Shown: one piece after another, positions 36,652 to 45,298 of the stretch
Numbering within the stretch: the stretch's first letter is position 1
Layout: the number at the start of each line of letters is the position of its first letter
Source of the DNA: Flavobacteriaceae bacterium
GTDB taxonomy: Bacteria > Bacteroidota > Bacteroidia > Flavobacteriales > Flavobacteriaceae
NCBI GenBank assembly: GCA_947448525.1
Contig: CANFNV010000009.1
Location: 23,728-87,727, forward strand
DNA length: 64,000 nt
Direction: 5' to 3'
Translations under genes and position numbers: made by a program
Notes under the pieces: model-generated
What the model was told of the DNA's origin: nothing
Database searches by the model: none
What the model saw: the letters and a program-made list of their open reading frames with translations, nothing else

Positions 36652-37923
36652 ATGAACTTATCACAAAGAGACAAAGTCTACAACTGGCATCCCTATACAC
36701 AGCATAAAACATCATCTGATTTTCCAGCCATAATCAAAGGGAAAGGCGCCTTACTTTGGGATGAAAACGGCAAAGAATATATCGATGCAATTGCCTCATG
36801 GTGGGTAAATCCCTTTGGACATTCAAATACCATTATTGCAGATGCTATCTATAAACAGCTCACGACATTAGAACACGTTTTGTTTGGTGGATTTACGCAT
36901 GATAAAGCCGTAGAATTATCGGAGAAATTAATGGAAATTTTACCTTCTAATCAGCAGAAAATTTTTTATTCCGACAATGGTTCTACGGCAGTTGAAGTAG
37001 CTATAAAATGTTCGTTTCAATACAATTATAATAAAGGAATTAAAAAAACCAAAATCATTGCTTTAGAAAATGCTTTTCACGGCGATACTTTTGGCGCCAT
37101 GGCGGCAAGTGGAATTTCATTTTTTACCGATGCTTTCAATGGCTCGTTGTTAGAAGTAGTTCGAATTCCTATTCCAACAATTGATAACGAAGACAAAAGC
37201 ATAGCTGTACTAACAAATTTGGTTAAAACTAATGAGTTTGCAGCGTTTATTTTTGAACCCTTAGTTCTTGGAGCTGCAGGTATGGTAATGTATCAGCCCG
37301 AAGTGCTTGATAAAATGATTGCCATTTGTAAGCAAAATAATGTTTTTACAATTGCCGATGAAGTAATGACTGGATTTGGAAAAACTGGAAAAATATTCGC
37401 CACAGATTATTTAGAAAATAAACCCGACATGATGTGCTTATCAAAAGCACTAACTGGTGGAACAATTCCAATGGCAATAACCTCATTTACGCAAGAAATA
37501 TTCGATGGATTTTATGATGATGATGTAAATAAAGCATTGTTTCATGGGCATACATTCACTGCAAATCCTTCGGGTTGCGCAGCAGCTTTAGCTAGTATTT
37601 CGTTATTGCAATCTCAAGAAATGCAAAACAACATTTATCGTATAAATCAATCCCATTTGGAATTCGATTCTAAAATAAAAAATCATCCAAAAGTAAAAAC
37701 TACACGCGTGCTCGGAGTGATATTCGCATTAGAAGTAACAACGGATAGCGAAGAAAGTTACTATGGATCCTTACGTAATAAACTTTACAATTTTTTTATA
37801 GAAAACGGCGTTATTTTGCGCCCAGTAGGCAACATAGTTTACATTTTACCGCCCTATATCATTACCGAAAATCAATTGCAAAAAATCTATCAAACCATTG
37901 AAAATGCTTTGGAAATAGTGTAA
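36652..37923 (+). CDS. bioA: Adenosylmethionine--8-amino-7-oxononanoate aminotransferase
   Basis: BioA converts 8-amino-7-oxononanoate to 7,8-diaminononanoate with S-adenosylmethionine as amino donor. The 423 residues are normal. The PLP lysine is Lys265 in LSKALTGGTIPMA; the BioA-specific N-terminal HPYTQH and WWVNPFGHSN segments distinguish it from other class III aminotransferases, and IADEVMTGFGKTG is the cofactor Asp segment. Third gene of the biotin cluster. Confidence 0.95.
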   Translation: MNLSQRDKVYNWHPYTQHKTSSDFPAIIKGKGALLWDENGKEYIDAIASWWVNPFGHSNTIIADAIYKQLTTLEHVLFGGFTHDKAVELSEKLMEILPSNQQKIFYSDNGSTAVEVAIKCSFQYNYNKGIKKTKIIALENAFHGDTFGAMAASGISFFTDAFNGSLLEVVRIPIPTIDNEDKSIAVLTNLVKTNEFAAFIFEPLVLGAAGMVMYQPEVLDKMIAICKQNNVFTIADEVMTGFGKTGKIFATDYLENKPDMMCLSKALTGGTIPMAITSFTQEIFDGFYDDDVNKALFHGHTFTANPSGCAAALASISLLQSQEMQNNIYRINQSHLEFDSKIKNHPKVKTTRVLGVIFALEVTTDSEESYYGSLRNKLYNFFIENGVILRPVGNIVYILPPYIITENQLQKIYQTIENALEIV

Positions 37924-37984
37924 TTTTGTATTTATTAAGCAAATAGTAAATGTTAAAAGATATTGACTTTATTTTTTGATTTAA

Positions 37985-38034
37985 AAACCTTCGTTAATCT
38001 CTGTGATTTCTCTGTGAATCTCTTGTAATTTAAT
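37985..38034. repeat. CTCTGTG-type repeat before the ketoacyl synthase gene
   Basis: ACCTTCGTTAATCTCTGTG, ATTTCTCTGTG and AATCTCTTGT are tandem imperfect units in the 111-base gap after bioA, related to those before bioA. Confidence 0.5.
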
Positions 38035-39195
38035 ATGAAACAAAAAATCGCCATCACAGCATTAGCATCAATGTCACCACTAGGAAAAAATCCTGATGCT
38101 ATTTGGCAAAATTACCTATCTAATAAAACATTAATTTCAACCAGAGAATTCCACGGAAGTAATCAATTTGTTGCCACTATTCCTTCAGAAATAAGAAATG
38201 AAATTGAAGATTTAAGAAAGAGTCAAATCAAATATAAAGGATTAGATGAAACGGTTTTATTCTCCATTTTAGTAGCACGTCAAGCTATAAAAAATGCGCG
38301 TTGGAAAGCAGGCGATGATTTCGGAATCAATATAGGATCCTCTCGTGGTGCCACACAATTATTTGAAAAGCACCACCAAGAATTTATAGAAACCGGCAAA
38401 ACGGCAACATTAACGTCTCCTACTACAACTCTTGGAAATATATCTTCTTGGGTGGCACATGATTTAAAAAATAATGGTCCCGAAATTTCACATTCTATAA
38501 CCTGTTCCACAGCTTTACATGCGATTTTAAATGCTGCGGCATGGTTGCAATCGGGAATGGCAACAAAGTTTCTAGTCGGTGGGAGTGAAGCGCCTCTTAC
38601 TGCCTTTACTATTGCTCAAATGCATGCTTTGAAGATTTACGCAAAAGAAAACATAGAATATCCTTGTCGTTCTTTCGATTTAAATAAAACTAAAAACACC
38701 ATGGTTCTTGGCGAAGCAGCATCGATGGCTTGTTTGGAATTGGGCAATAACAAATATGCATTGGGCTACATTACTGGTCTTGGATATGCCACTGACGAAT
38801 TGGAACACAACATTTCCATTTCTCAAGAAGCAGTTTGTTTCCAAAAATCGATGGCGATGGCTTTGGTGAATACGCCTTTGGAGGAAGTAGATGCAATTAT
38901 AATGCATGCACCAGGAACTTTAAAAGGAGATTCATCTGAATATAAAGCAATTTTAAAAATATTTGGCCAAAACCACCCAATGCTTACAACTAACAAATGG
39001 AAAGTTGGGCACACGTTTGGCGCTTCGGGCATGCTGGGTCTAGAATTGGCGCTGATGATGATGCAAAACAATCACTTTATTGCAGTGCCCTTTTCTGAAA
39101 AGCAAACCATCAGAAAAAAAATCCTTAAAGTAATGATAAATGCTGTTGGTTTTGGAGGCAATGCGGTCAGTATTTTAGTATCGAAAGAGTTCTAA
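38035..39195 (+). CDS. Beta-ketoacyl-ACP synthase-like protein in the biotin locus
   Basis: A 386-residue condensing enzyme of the FabB/FabF type. The catalytic triad is intact: Cys157 in ITCSTALHA, His291 in IMHAPGTLKGD and His326 in VGHTFGASGM. The usual HGTGT segment is altered to HAPGT. It is shorter than FabF (about 410) and lies in line after bioF-bioD-bioA, while bioC, bioH and bioB are not in the window. A role in making the pimeloyl chain is plausible from position, but a general fatty acid role cannot be excluded. Confidence 0.82.
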   Translation: MKQKIAITALASMSPLGKNPDAIWQNYLSNKTLISTREFHGSNQFVATIPSEIRNEIEDLRKSQIKYKGLDETVLFSILVARQAIKNARWKAGDDFGINIGSSRGATQLFEKHHQEFIETGKTATLTSPTTTLGNISSWVAHDLKNNGPEISHSITCSTALHAILNAAAWLQSGMATKFLVGGSEAPLTAFTIAQMHALKIYAKENIEYPCRSFDLNKTKNTMVLGEAASMACLELGNNKYALGYITGLGYATDELEHNISISQEAVCFQKSMAMALVNTPLEEVDAIIMHAPGTLKGDSSEYKAILKIFGQNHPMLTTNKWKVGHTFGASGMLGLELALMMMQNNHFIAVPFSEKQTIRKKILKVMINAVGFGGNAVSILVSKEF

Positions 39196-39231
39196 AATTT
39201 CATCATTTAAAATCAACTTTCAATAAACACA

Positions 39232-39705
39232 CTAGCGTTCCAATTCCTTTACTTTTTCATAAATCAAATCGCTCTCCCATCCTTTTCGAAGTAGGGAGTC
39301 ACAGAATTTTTTACGCTTTTTTAAAGTGTTTTTTTCTGTAATTGTCTCCCAAAGTCTATCAGCTAGAATTTGAAAAGTGTTGTTATATTCATCCGAAGGG
39401 ATTTTTTTTAAAGCTATATTTATTAGATAATCCGATATTCTTCGAGCTTTAAGTTCGTTTTTAATACGAATTTTACCCCATTTTTTTTGATGAAATTTAC
39501 TGATGGAAAAAATAGAAGCAAATCGTTCTTCATTCAAGAAATTGTGCTCAATTAAAAGAACAATAATTTGGCTCTTTTCTTGTTCTGAAATACCAAAATC
39601 AATTAGCTTTTTTTGTACTTCAAGATGACAACGTTCTTGATAAGCACAATACGATTCTAACTTTTGTAGAATTTCTTTTATAGCACTTGTTGGTTGCGAA
39701 CTCAA
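39232..39705 (-). CDS. recX: Regulatory protein RecX
   Basis: RecX binds RecA filaments and limits recombination. The 157 residues are made of three-helix RecX repeats; family segments include YCAYQERCHLEVQKKL, LNEERFASIFSISKFHQKKWG and RIKNELKARRISD. The start is taken at a TTG (39705), since the frame is closed upstream and the first conserved helix begins soon after. It converges with the ketoacyl synthase gene. A recA gene is not in the window. Confidence 0.87.
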   Translation of the reverse strand: MSSQPTSAIKEILQKLESYCAYQERCHLEVQKKLIDFGISEQEKSQIIVLLIEHNFLNEERFASIFSISKFHQKKWGKIRIKNELKARRISDYLINIALKKIPSDEYNNTFQILADRLWETITEKNTLKKRKKFCDSLLRKGWESDLIYEKVKELER

Positions 39706-39732
39706 ATTTAATTATTGTTTAATTTTGTAAAT

Positions 39733-39771
39733 ATAAAAAAGCCATCTCAAAAATCGATATTGAAATGGCTT
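39733..39771 (-). terminator. Terminator of the four-gene envelope operon
   Basis: On the minus strand, AAGCCAT...ATGGCTT arms extended by four more pairs past one mismatch, with a nine-base loop, then TTTTTTATAT. It lies 21 bases after the stop of the T9SS gene. Confidence 0.75.
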
Positions 39772-39791
39772 AAATTGTAAAAATAAAAAGT

Positions 39792-41603
39792 TTATTCTAC
39801 TATTAATTTTTTTGTAATACCAGTATCCGTTTTTACAAAATAAATTCCTGAACTAAATGAATTTGTATTAATAAAAACTGCATTTTTTTCGGTCAACAAA
39901 ACTTTTCCACTTAAATCATAAACCATAATGTTTTGTGAGGTGCTTAAATGAACTAATTCTTTATTACTTGGATTTGGGTACAACATAAAATCAGTATTTT
40001 CTAATGCAAAATTATGATTTCCTAAAGTAGCCACATCTACTGACACATCATCTAAAGCAAGTTGGGCTCTTGTTCCAGTTCCGCTAATGTAATAATAAAC
40101 CCATCGCACTTGAACAAGAGGTTGTCCATTACAACTCATTGGTAATGAAGTATATTTGTCTGTTGAAGTATTATCAGCACCACTTAAATATTCTTCTGTA
40201 GTTGGAAATTCCATCCAATCCGCATTAGGATTTCCAGCACCATTTCCTATTCTATATTGCATTCTCAAACCATAAGCTCTAAGATTTTGTAGAATTGTTC
40301 TACCAGTCCAGTATATATTGATGGAATATGCATCGGTAACCCCAGTTGTGTTAAGAGCCAATACAATGGCACCAGCTCTACCGCTAGTAATACTTATCCC
40401 GGTTGTTTGAGTAGGATTAGTGCCATCACAAACACCTGTGAATTGAGAATTACCTGTGTTTATCATAGAAATTCCATTAACACCTTCACCAGTAAATCTA
40501 GATCTAGAAGTCAGACTATAAAGACAGCTCCAATCTTCCACAAATAAGGTATTCAAGTCAGGATCAGCAGTGGAGTGACTCCATAAAGCCATGTTTGCTG
40601 GATAAGCACCACCATTATTTGTATTATCCCATTGTGTAAGAATAGAATAGGCATTTGAATTTGATATGACTAAAGGTGCTGGATTGGTTAAAGTTGGTGT
40701 TACGCAGTTTCCAGACAATACTACGTTTTGTGTGGTTATTCCTGATGATGTAACAGCTAAATTACCCGAAAAACTGCCATTAGAAGCACTATTTAGGCGA
40801 ACATAAATTGGTGTTGAAACTAAATTTCCTGAAACAGGAGTTAAGTTTAGTGATGCTGTAAATCCAGATGTTGAAGCTAAAGAGATTTCAAAATTTGTTG
40901 GTGCGGTTAGCGTAACATCTCCAAGAAGATTGCTTCCAGAAACAGTCACGGATTGACTTTGTGAAGCAACACCACTGACTTGAGTGAAACTTAATGCGGT
41001 TTGACTCAAAGTTATTTGGGGAGCCGTTGATTGCAAAATGGTTACATCATCAATTACTAATTTAGCCGCAGTTGACGTTCCCGTTGCGCCTCTGGTAACA
41101 TAAAAACGAACTAATACATTACTTTGATTATTGGCTGCCACTGGTAAGGAATAAGTAAAATTTGTAAAAGTGGTTTGATTAGCATTTGGTAAAGAAGCTA
41201 CAGGCGCACTTCCTATCCAAGTAGTTCCTCCATCAATTGAAGTAGTCATGGTTAAAACAGCATCTCTTGTACCTGCTCCGTTCAACATTGATTTTGCTAA
41301 AAAGCTCACAGCAACCGATTGATAGTTTGTTAAATTCAAACTCACTTGAACATCGCCGTCAAAAGAACTTGTTGGAATAATACTTAAAGCAGCAGGAGCG
41401 GAGTAAAAATCTACATCATCTCTAAAAATCCTTGAAGATGGGGCAGCAACTGTATTTCCGGTCCAGTTAGTTATAAAAGTTGAATTGGTTCCCTCTATAA
41501 ATGTAGCTTCAAAACTTTCAGTAGCTGGTAAGCTGCTAATTTGTGCGAAAACATTAACTGAAGTAATAACTAACGCTACTGTAAAAAGTAATTTTTTAAT
41601 CAT
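39792..41603 (-). CDS. Secreted protein with T9SS type A sorting domain
   Basis: A 603-residue secreted protein. Signal peptide 1-21 (VITSVNVFAQ). Residues about 25-195 look like a carbohydrate- or ligand-binding beta-sandwich, followed by an Ig-like module (about 195-300) containing TAPTNFEIS, a second beta-rich domain, and a T9SS type A C-terminal domain (about 535-603; MLYPNPSNKE, VYDLSGKVLL, GIYFVKTDTG). It should cross the outer membrane by type IX secretion. It is the last gene of the operon, 25 bases after the porin gene. Ligand unknown. Confidence 0.85.
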   Translation of the reverse strand: MIKKLLFTVALVITSVNVFAQISSLPATESFEATFIEGTNSTFITNWTGNTVAAPSSRIFRDDVDFYSAPAALSIIPTSSFDGDVQVSLNLTNYQSVAVSFLAKSMLNGAGTRDAVLTMTTSIDGGTTWIGSAPVASLPNANQTTFTNFTYSLPVAANNQSNVLVRFYVTRGATGTSTAAKLVIDDVTILQSTAPQITLSQTALSFTQVSGVASQSQSVTVSGSNLLGDVTLTAPTNFEISLASTSGFTASLNLTPVSGNLVSTPIYVRLNSASNGSFSGNLAVTSSGITTQNVVLSGNCVTPTLTNPAPLVISNSNAYSILTQWDNTNNGGAYPANMALWSHSTADPDLNTLFVEDWSCLYSLTSRSRFTGEGVNGISMINTGNSQFTGVCDGTNPTQTTGISITSGRAGAIVLALNTTGVTDAYSINIYWTGRTILQNLRAYGLRMQYRIGNGAGNPNADWMEFPTTEEYLSGADNTSTDKYTSLPMSCNGQPLVQVRWVYYYISGTGTRAQLALDDVSVDVATLGNHNFALENTDFMLYPNPSNKELVHLSTSQNIMVYDLSGKVLLTEKNAVFINTNSFSSGIYFVKTDTGITKKLIVE

Positions 41604-41628
41604 AATTATTTAATTTTAAGTTGAAATT

Positions 41629-42804
41629 TTATTTTAATTGAAATTGAAATCCTAGTCTAAATTGTTCTTTCCAAGTTTGAATATCACTACTTTCATCGCG
41701 CAAGATATTAAAATATTGGAATTTAACCATAGCACTCGACCCTTTTAGTTTGTATCCAATGGCAGGCGAAAATCGTCTGGCGCTTCCAACGACTAAGTCA
41801 TTCAAATCTAACTCTTCATATCGAGCCGATAAAATGGTTCTCCAATCTTTAATATAATAATTTAACTGAGCGATGTATCCTCCCGATAAGATGTATCCAT
41901 TGGTTTGGTCTAAAGTGTAATTTTGAAATAAGGGATCATTTGGATTTTGTGGTTTTGATTTCATTTGATGGATTTCAAACTGTCCAGAAAACCCCATATA
42001 TTGAAAAGCAACATCAAAACCATATACATAACGTTCGCCATCAATAACTTTTAATCCATAAGAACTAGTTGCATTAGTCGGAAAAGCTGTTCCTGCAGGT
42101 AGTTTTTTATTAGCATATCGACCGGCAACCCCAATTTGAAACATCGGAATTGGAGTGTGTCTTTCATCTATTTCTGTATAGCGGTATCTTGAAGGGAAAG
42201 CAACATCAAAACGGCTAATGTATTCTAGACGCCCACTAGGATCATTATCTCCTGCTAATGAAAGTTCACCAAGCCCTGTGTAAGCGCCTAAATAGGCATT
42301 GGCTCTTTGCTTCCAAAAATTCTTTATAAAAGTTACTCCAACATCACGCACTGAAAAAACAGAACCTCTTGTTATTTCTGCACTTTGCCAATAAGCACTA
42401 TTTTCAATTGGAATCATAGAGTTTCTAGAGTAATACAGTTTACCATATCCCATTTCAACATCCATAAACTTAAATCCTTTGTAAGTAACATTTGCACTAA
42501 GTAGTCCAGGGTTTTCGGGATCAATAACGGTGTTGATACTGTTAGCTGCAATATCGGCAAAATCTACTTTTAAAGAAAGTTCAAAATCGTTTCCTACCCT
42601 ACCATTAACAGCGAGTTGAGCATCTCTTAATTTGAAACGGTTTTTAGAAGCGTCAACTTCACCCGATTTTAAAGCACGATAATTATAAAATCCTGAAAAA
42701 TTACTGGATATCTCTAAAGTGCTTTTTCCGTTTGAAATAACAAACTGAGCAAAAGAAGTATTTATGGAAAGGATTATTATTAATAGGAGTATATTTTTTT
42801 TCAT
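41629..42804 (-). CDS. Outer-membrane porin, OprO/OprP-like
   Basis: A predicted 16-strand porin of 391 residues from the ATG at 42804. Signal peptide MKKNILLLIIILSINTSFAQ. The segments LRDAQLAVNGRVGNDFELSLKVD-like and the YKGFKFMDVEMGYGK region fit the phosphate-selective porin O/P family, although selectivity cannot be read. The 17-codon extension upstream overlaps the end of the preceding gene and lacks a signal peptide. It starts one base after the SdiA-regulated-type gene, so they are translationally coupled. Confidence 0.78.
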   Translation of the reverse strand: MKKNILLLIIILSINTSFAQFVISNGKSTLEISSNFSGFYNYRALKSGEVDASKNRFKLRDAQLAVNGRVGNDFELSLKVDFADIAANSINTVIDPENPGLLSANVTYKGFKFMDVEMGYGKLYYSRNSMIPIENSAYWQSAEITRGSVFSVRDVGVTFIKNFWKQRANAYLGAYTGLGELSLAGDNDPSGRLEYISRFDVAFPSRYRYTEIDERHTPIPMFQIGVAGRYANKKLPAGTAFPTNATSSYGLKVIDGERYVYGFDVAFQYMGFSGQFEIHQMKSKPQNPNDPLFQNYTLDQTNGYILSGGYIAQLNYYIKDWRTILSARYEELDLNDLVVGSARRFSPAIGYKLKGSSAMVKFQYFNILRDESSDIQTWKEQFRLGFQFQLK

Positions 42805-42805
42805 T

Positions 42806-43534
42806 TTATTTTTTTTCAGGATTCTGGAAATAATAAACACGTTGCATATCGTCACAACTTATAACGATATTACCCTCTTTATCAAAAGCAAGTCCTTCGG
42901 GGTTAATTACTGGTAACGACCATTTTTTAAGTACTTCAAAAGTGGTAGGATTAAGTTTCAATAACATCATGTCTTCGTCACTCAACAACCATAAAAAACC
43001 GTCAAAGTATCGAGCAGAAGAAATATCACTTGCAACGGCGCTTAAATCGGTTTGATTTATTATTTTAAAATCGGTATCTAACTCAAAAAGCAGCACAGGA
43101 TTACTTTCTGTTAATAAAGCATATTTATTTGTTGTTTTATTGAAGTCGAAAGCTTCATACCCTTTATTTCTTGCACCATCATACGGAATTACAATCGATT
43201 TAATGAGTTTAAATGTTTTAATATCGTATTTATAAATTGTACGATTGCTTTCATCCACAGCGTAAACAAAATTTTCATCAGAGTATACTGCTTCAAAATC
43301 GGTTCCTTTTTGCTTCTGTTTCTTTAAAACCTTACAGTCTTTATCGGTTTCATACAACACACCAGTATCACTTACAATGAAAAAGGTATCTGTTTTGCTG
43401 TTATAACAAATGTCTGATGGTTCAGGAATAGTAACGGAAACCGATTTATTGGGTTTTAATTTTTCTACTTTTTGGGCATTTAAAGAAAGTGCGAAAAGAC
43501 TTAGTCCTATACACATGTATTTTTTAAAAATCAT
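42806..43534 (-). CDS. SdiA-regulated-like beta-propeller protein
   Basis: A 242-residue exported protein. Signal peptide 1-20 (CIGLSLFALSLNAQ). The rest has repeated four-strand blades with motifs such as EPSDICYN, FEAVYSDENFVYAVDES and NPEGLAFDKEGNIVIS, matching the SdiA-regulated family of six-bladed propellers. Its start overlaps the stop of the preceding lipoprotein gene (shared ATGA). Function in Bacteroidota is unknown; in this operon it lies between a surface lipoprotein and a porin. Confidence 0.83.
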   Translation of the reverse strand: MIFKKYMCIGLSLFALSLNAQKVEKLKPNKSVSVTIPEPSDICYNSKTDTFFIVSDTGVLYETDKDCKVLKKQKQKGTDFEAVYSDENFVYAVDESNRTIYKYDIKTFKLIKSIVIPYDGARNKGYEAFDFNKTTNKYALLTESNPVLLFELDTDFKIINQTDLSAVASDISSARYFDGFLWLLSDEDMMLLKLNPTTFEVLKKWSLPVINPEGLAFDKEGNIVISCDDMQRVYYFQNPEKK

Positions 43535-45003
43535 ATATGATTGGCTTGAAAGGTTACATTATCTATTCTATTGTTTCCAGAGATTCCTGTTGCTTCTGTT
43601 CCACCAAAGTTAATTTTTACAACAAAATTCGGATTGTTATTAGCACCAATTATTGATGAAAAATCTAAGGTAACTACATCATAAGTTGGATCAATATTCG
43701 GATTGAATGTGGTTGTTGCCAATCCAGTTGTTATAAAATTAACTCCATCTAGACTATAAGAATAATTTTGAATGGAAGCTCCTGATACCGAACTTCTTGC
43801 CGTTGCAAATTTCATTACCACATTTTTATAACCGGTGGTTGGTGCTGTAATAATTACGTTTCTAGTATCGCTTGGATTTCTAAATCGTAGTCCTAAACCG
43901 GAAACATCACCATTTTGAGTATTTAAAGTAGCTGTAGAAGTATATTGATCCATATATCCAGTACCAGTTCCCGTGTAGGTAATGTTTGCTGTATTGGTTG
44001 TAATTAGTGTACTATCTGCATTTACTATTGTTAACGTGCCTGTCGCTAAATTATTAAAATTCCAGTAATGCAGTAAATATAATGGAGCTGTACCAACCGT
44101 AATGGATAGGGTAGTAGTACTCGTTCCATAATTGTTAGATGCCGTTATGGTATAATTAGTAGCCGGACTTAATGCCGTTGGCGTTCCACTTATGATACCT
44201 GTTGTGGGATTTAAACTTAAACCTGCTGGTAAGCTCGGAGAAACACTGTAGGTGGTAACATTTCCTGAAACGCTCGGATTCAAATCTATAATTGGGGTAT
44301 TAATAGTAAATGACGGCGGAACATTGTAACTTAAATTGTTTGGTGGCGCGGTTAAACTTAACGGAATTCCTTTTACGGTAACATTATCAAATCGATTGTT
44401 TCCGGTAGTTCCAGAGGCATTACTTCCGGTAAAGCTAATTTTTATTTTGAAATTAGGATTGTTATCCACTCCTATTATCGAAGAGAAATCTAAAGAAACT
44501 AAAGAGGCAATTGGATCAATGGTAGTATTAAATGTAGTTGTATTCAATCCATCAGTACTGTAATTTGTACCATCAATAGTATAGGAATAATTTTGAGTTT
44601 GCGCCCCACTTGATGTTGCCGCTGTTGCAAACTGAACTATAATCGTTTTAAATCCAGTTGTTGGTAAAGACATTATTAAATTTTTTGTATCACTCGGATT
44701 TCTCGCGCGCAATCCAGAGCCAGCAACTTCAGTATTTTGTAAGTTGATGTCATAACCTGGTGTAAATGCATCCATATATCCAGCTCCTGATCCCGAATAG
44801 CTTATAGAAGCCCCTCCTAAAGGTATTAAGGTTAAGTCAGGATTTACCTGTGCTTGAGTGCCTGCAATAGCATTAAAATTCCAATAATGAATTAAAACAC
44901 TTGTAGGATCAATTGCTATACTATTAGATTTAATTTCTCGGTCTGTAGTACATGAAAATACTAAAAAGGAAAGAAATGCAAAAAGCGAAATTGTTTTTTT
45001 CAT
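43531..45003 (-). CDS. Surface lipoprotein with duplicated domain and Ig module
   Basis: A 490-residue lipoprotein, signal ending at Cys18 (FLSFLVFSCTTDREI). Two homologous domains of about 175 residues (37-211 and 310-488) share HYWNFN, GYMD, RNPSDT, LDFSSIIG and GNNR.DNVT segments; between them lies a putative Ig domain (about 225-303, SLPAGLSLNPTTGIISGTP). It is the first gene of the operon lipoprotein-propeller-porin-T9SS protein. A TAATTTTG box (complement of 45021-45028) precedes the start by 17 bases. Binding of a polymer or cation is possible, but no specific function can be claimed. Confidence 0.82.
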   Translation of the reverse strand: MKKTISLFAFLSFLVFSCTTDREIKSNSIAIDPTSVLIHYWNFNAIAGTQAQVNPDLTLIPLGGASISYSGSGAGYMDAFTPGYDINLQNTEVAGSGLRARNPSDTKNLIMSLPTTGFKTIIVQFATAATSSGAQTQNYSYTIDGTNYSTDGLNTTTFNTTIDPIASLVSLDFSSIIGVDNNPNFKIKISFTGSNASGTTGNNRFDNVTVKGIPLSLTAPPNNLSYNVPPSFTINTPIIDLNPSVSGNVTTYSVSPSLPAGLSLNPTTGIISGTPTALSPATNYTITASNNYGTSTTTLSITVGTAPLYLLHYWNFNNLATGTLTIVNADSTLITTNTANITYTGTGTGYMDQYTSTATLNTQNGDVSGLGLRFRNPSDTRNVIITAPTTGYKNVVMKFATARSSVSGASIQNYSYSLDGVNFITTGLATTTFNPNIDPTYDVVTLDFSSIIGANNNPNFVVKINFGGTEATGISGNNRIDNVTFQANHI

Positions 45004-45020
45004 CTTAGGAGATTAAGTCC

Positions 45021-45028
45021 CAAAATTA
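45021..45028 (-). promoter_or_regulatory. -7 box (TAATTTTG) of the envelope operon
   Basis: On the minus strand TAATTTTG fits TAnnTTTG, 17 bases before the lipoprotein start. No clear TTG partner. Confidence 0.4.
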
Positions 45029-45147
45029 CATAAGATAATACAGCAGATTGTTAACTAATCATTATTTCATTTTAAAAAAAGCGTTATTGTTTTAATAATT
45101 AATTTACAGTTTGTTAATGTTAAATTAATACTAACATTTTACAAAAT

Positions 45148-45181
45148 ATTGACATTCAAACTTTATAAATTGACATTCAAA
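45148..45181. promoter_or_regulatory. Direct repeat with two-helical-turn period (candidate operator)
   Basis: ATTGACATTCAAA occurs exactly at 45148-45160 and again at 45169-45181. The 21-base period puts both copies on the same face of DNA. It lies between the divergent envelope operon and the 1298-residue T9SS gene, so it could serve either. No other copy was noticed in the window. Confidence 0.6.
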
Positions 45182-45243
45182 TAGTTTTTTAGTTACTTTA
45201 CACAAATTTAATTTTAATTAGCCAATTTTTGGTTTGTAATGTA

Positions 45244-45251
45244 TAATTTTG
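45244..45251 (+). promoter_or_regulatory. -7 box (TAATTTTG) of the T9SS protein gene
   Basis: TAATTTTG lies 47 bases before the start at 45299. The nearest TTG (45229-45231) is only 12 bases upstream, so the -33 part is uncertain. Confidence 0.4.
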
Positions 45252-45298
45252 TGTCCTAATAAATACGAAAACACATTTTTTGTAAACCCTGTTCATTA

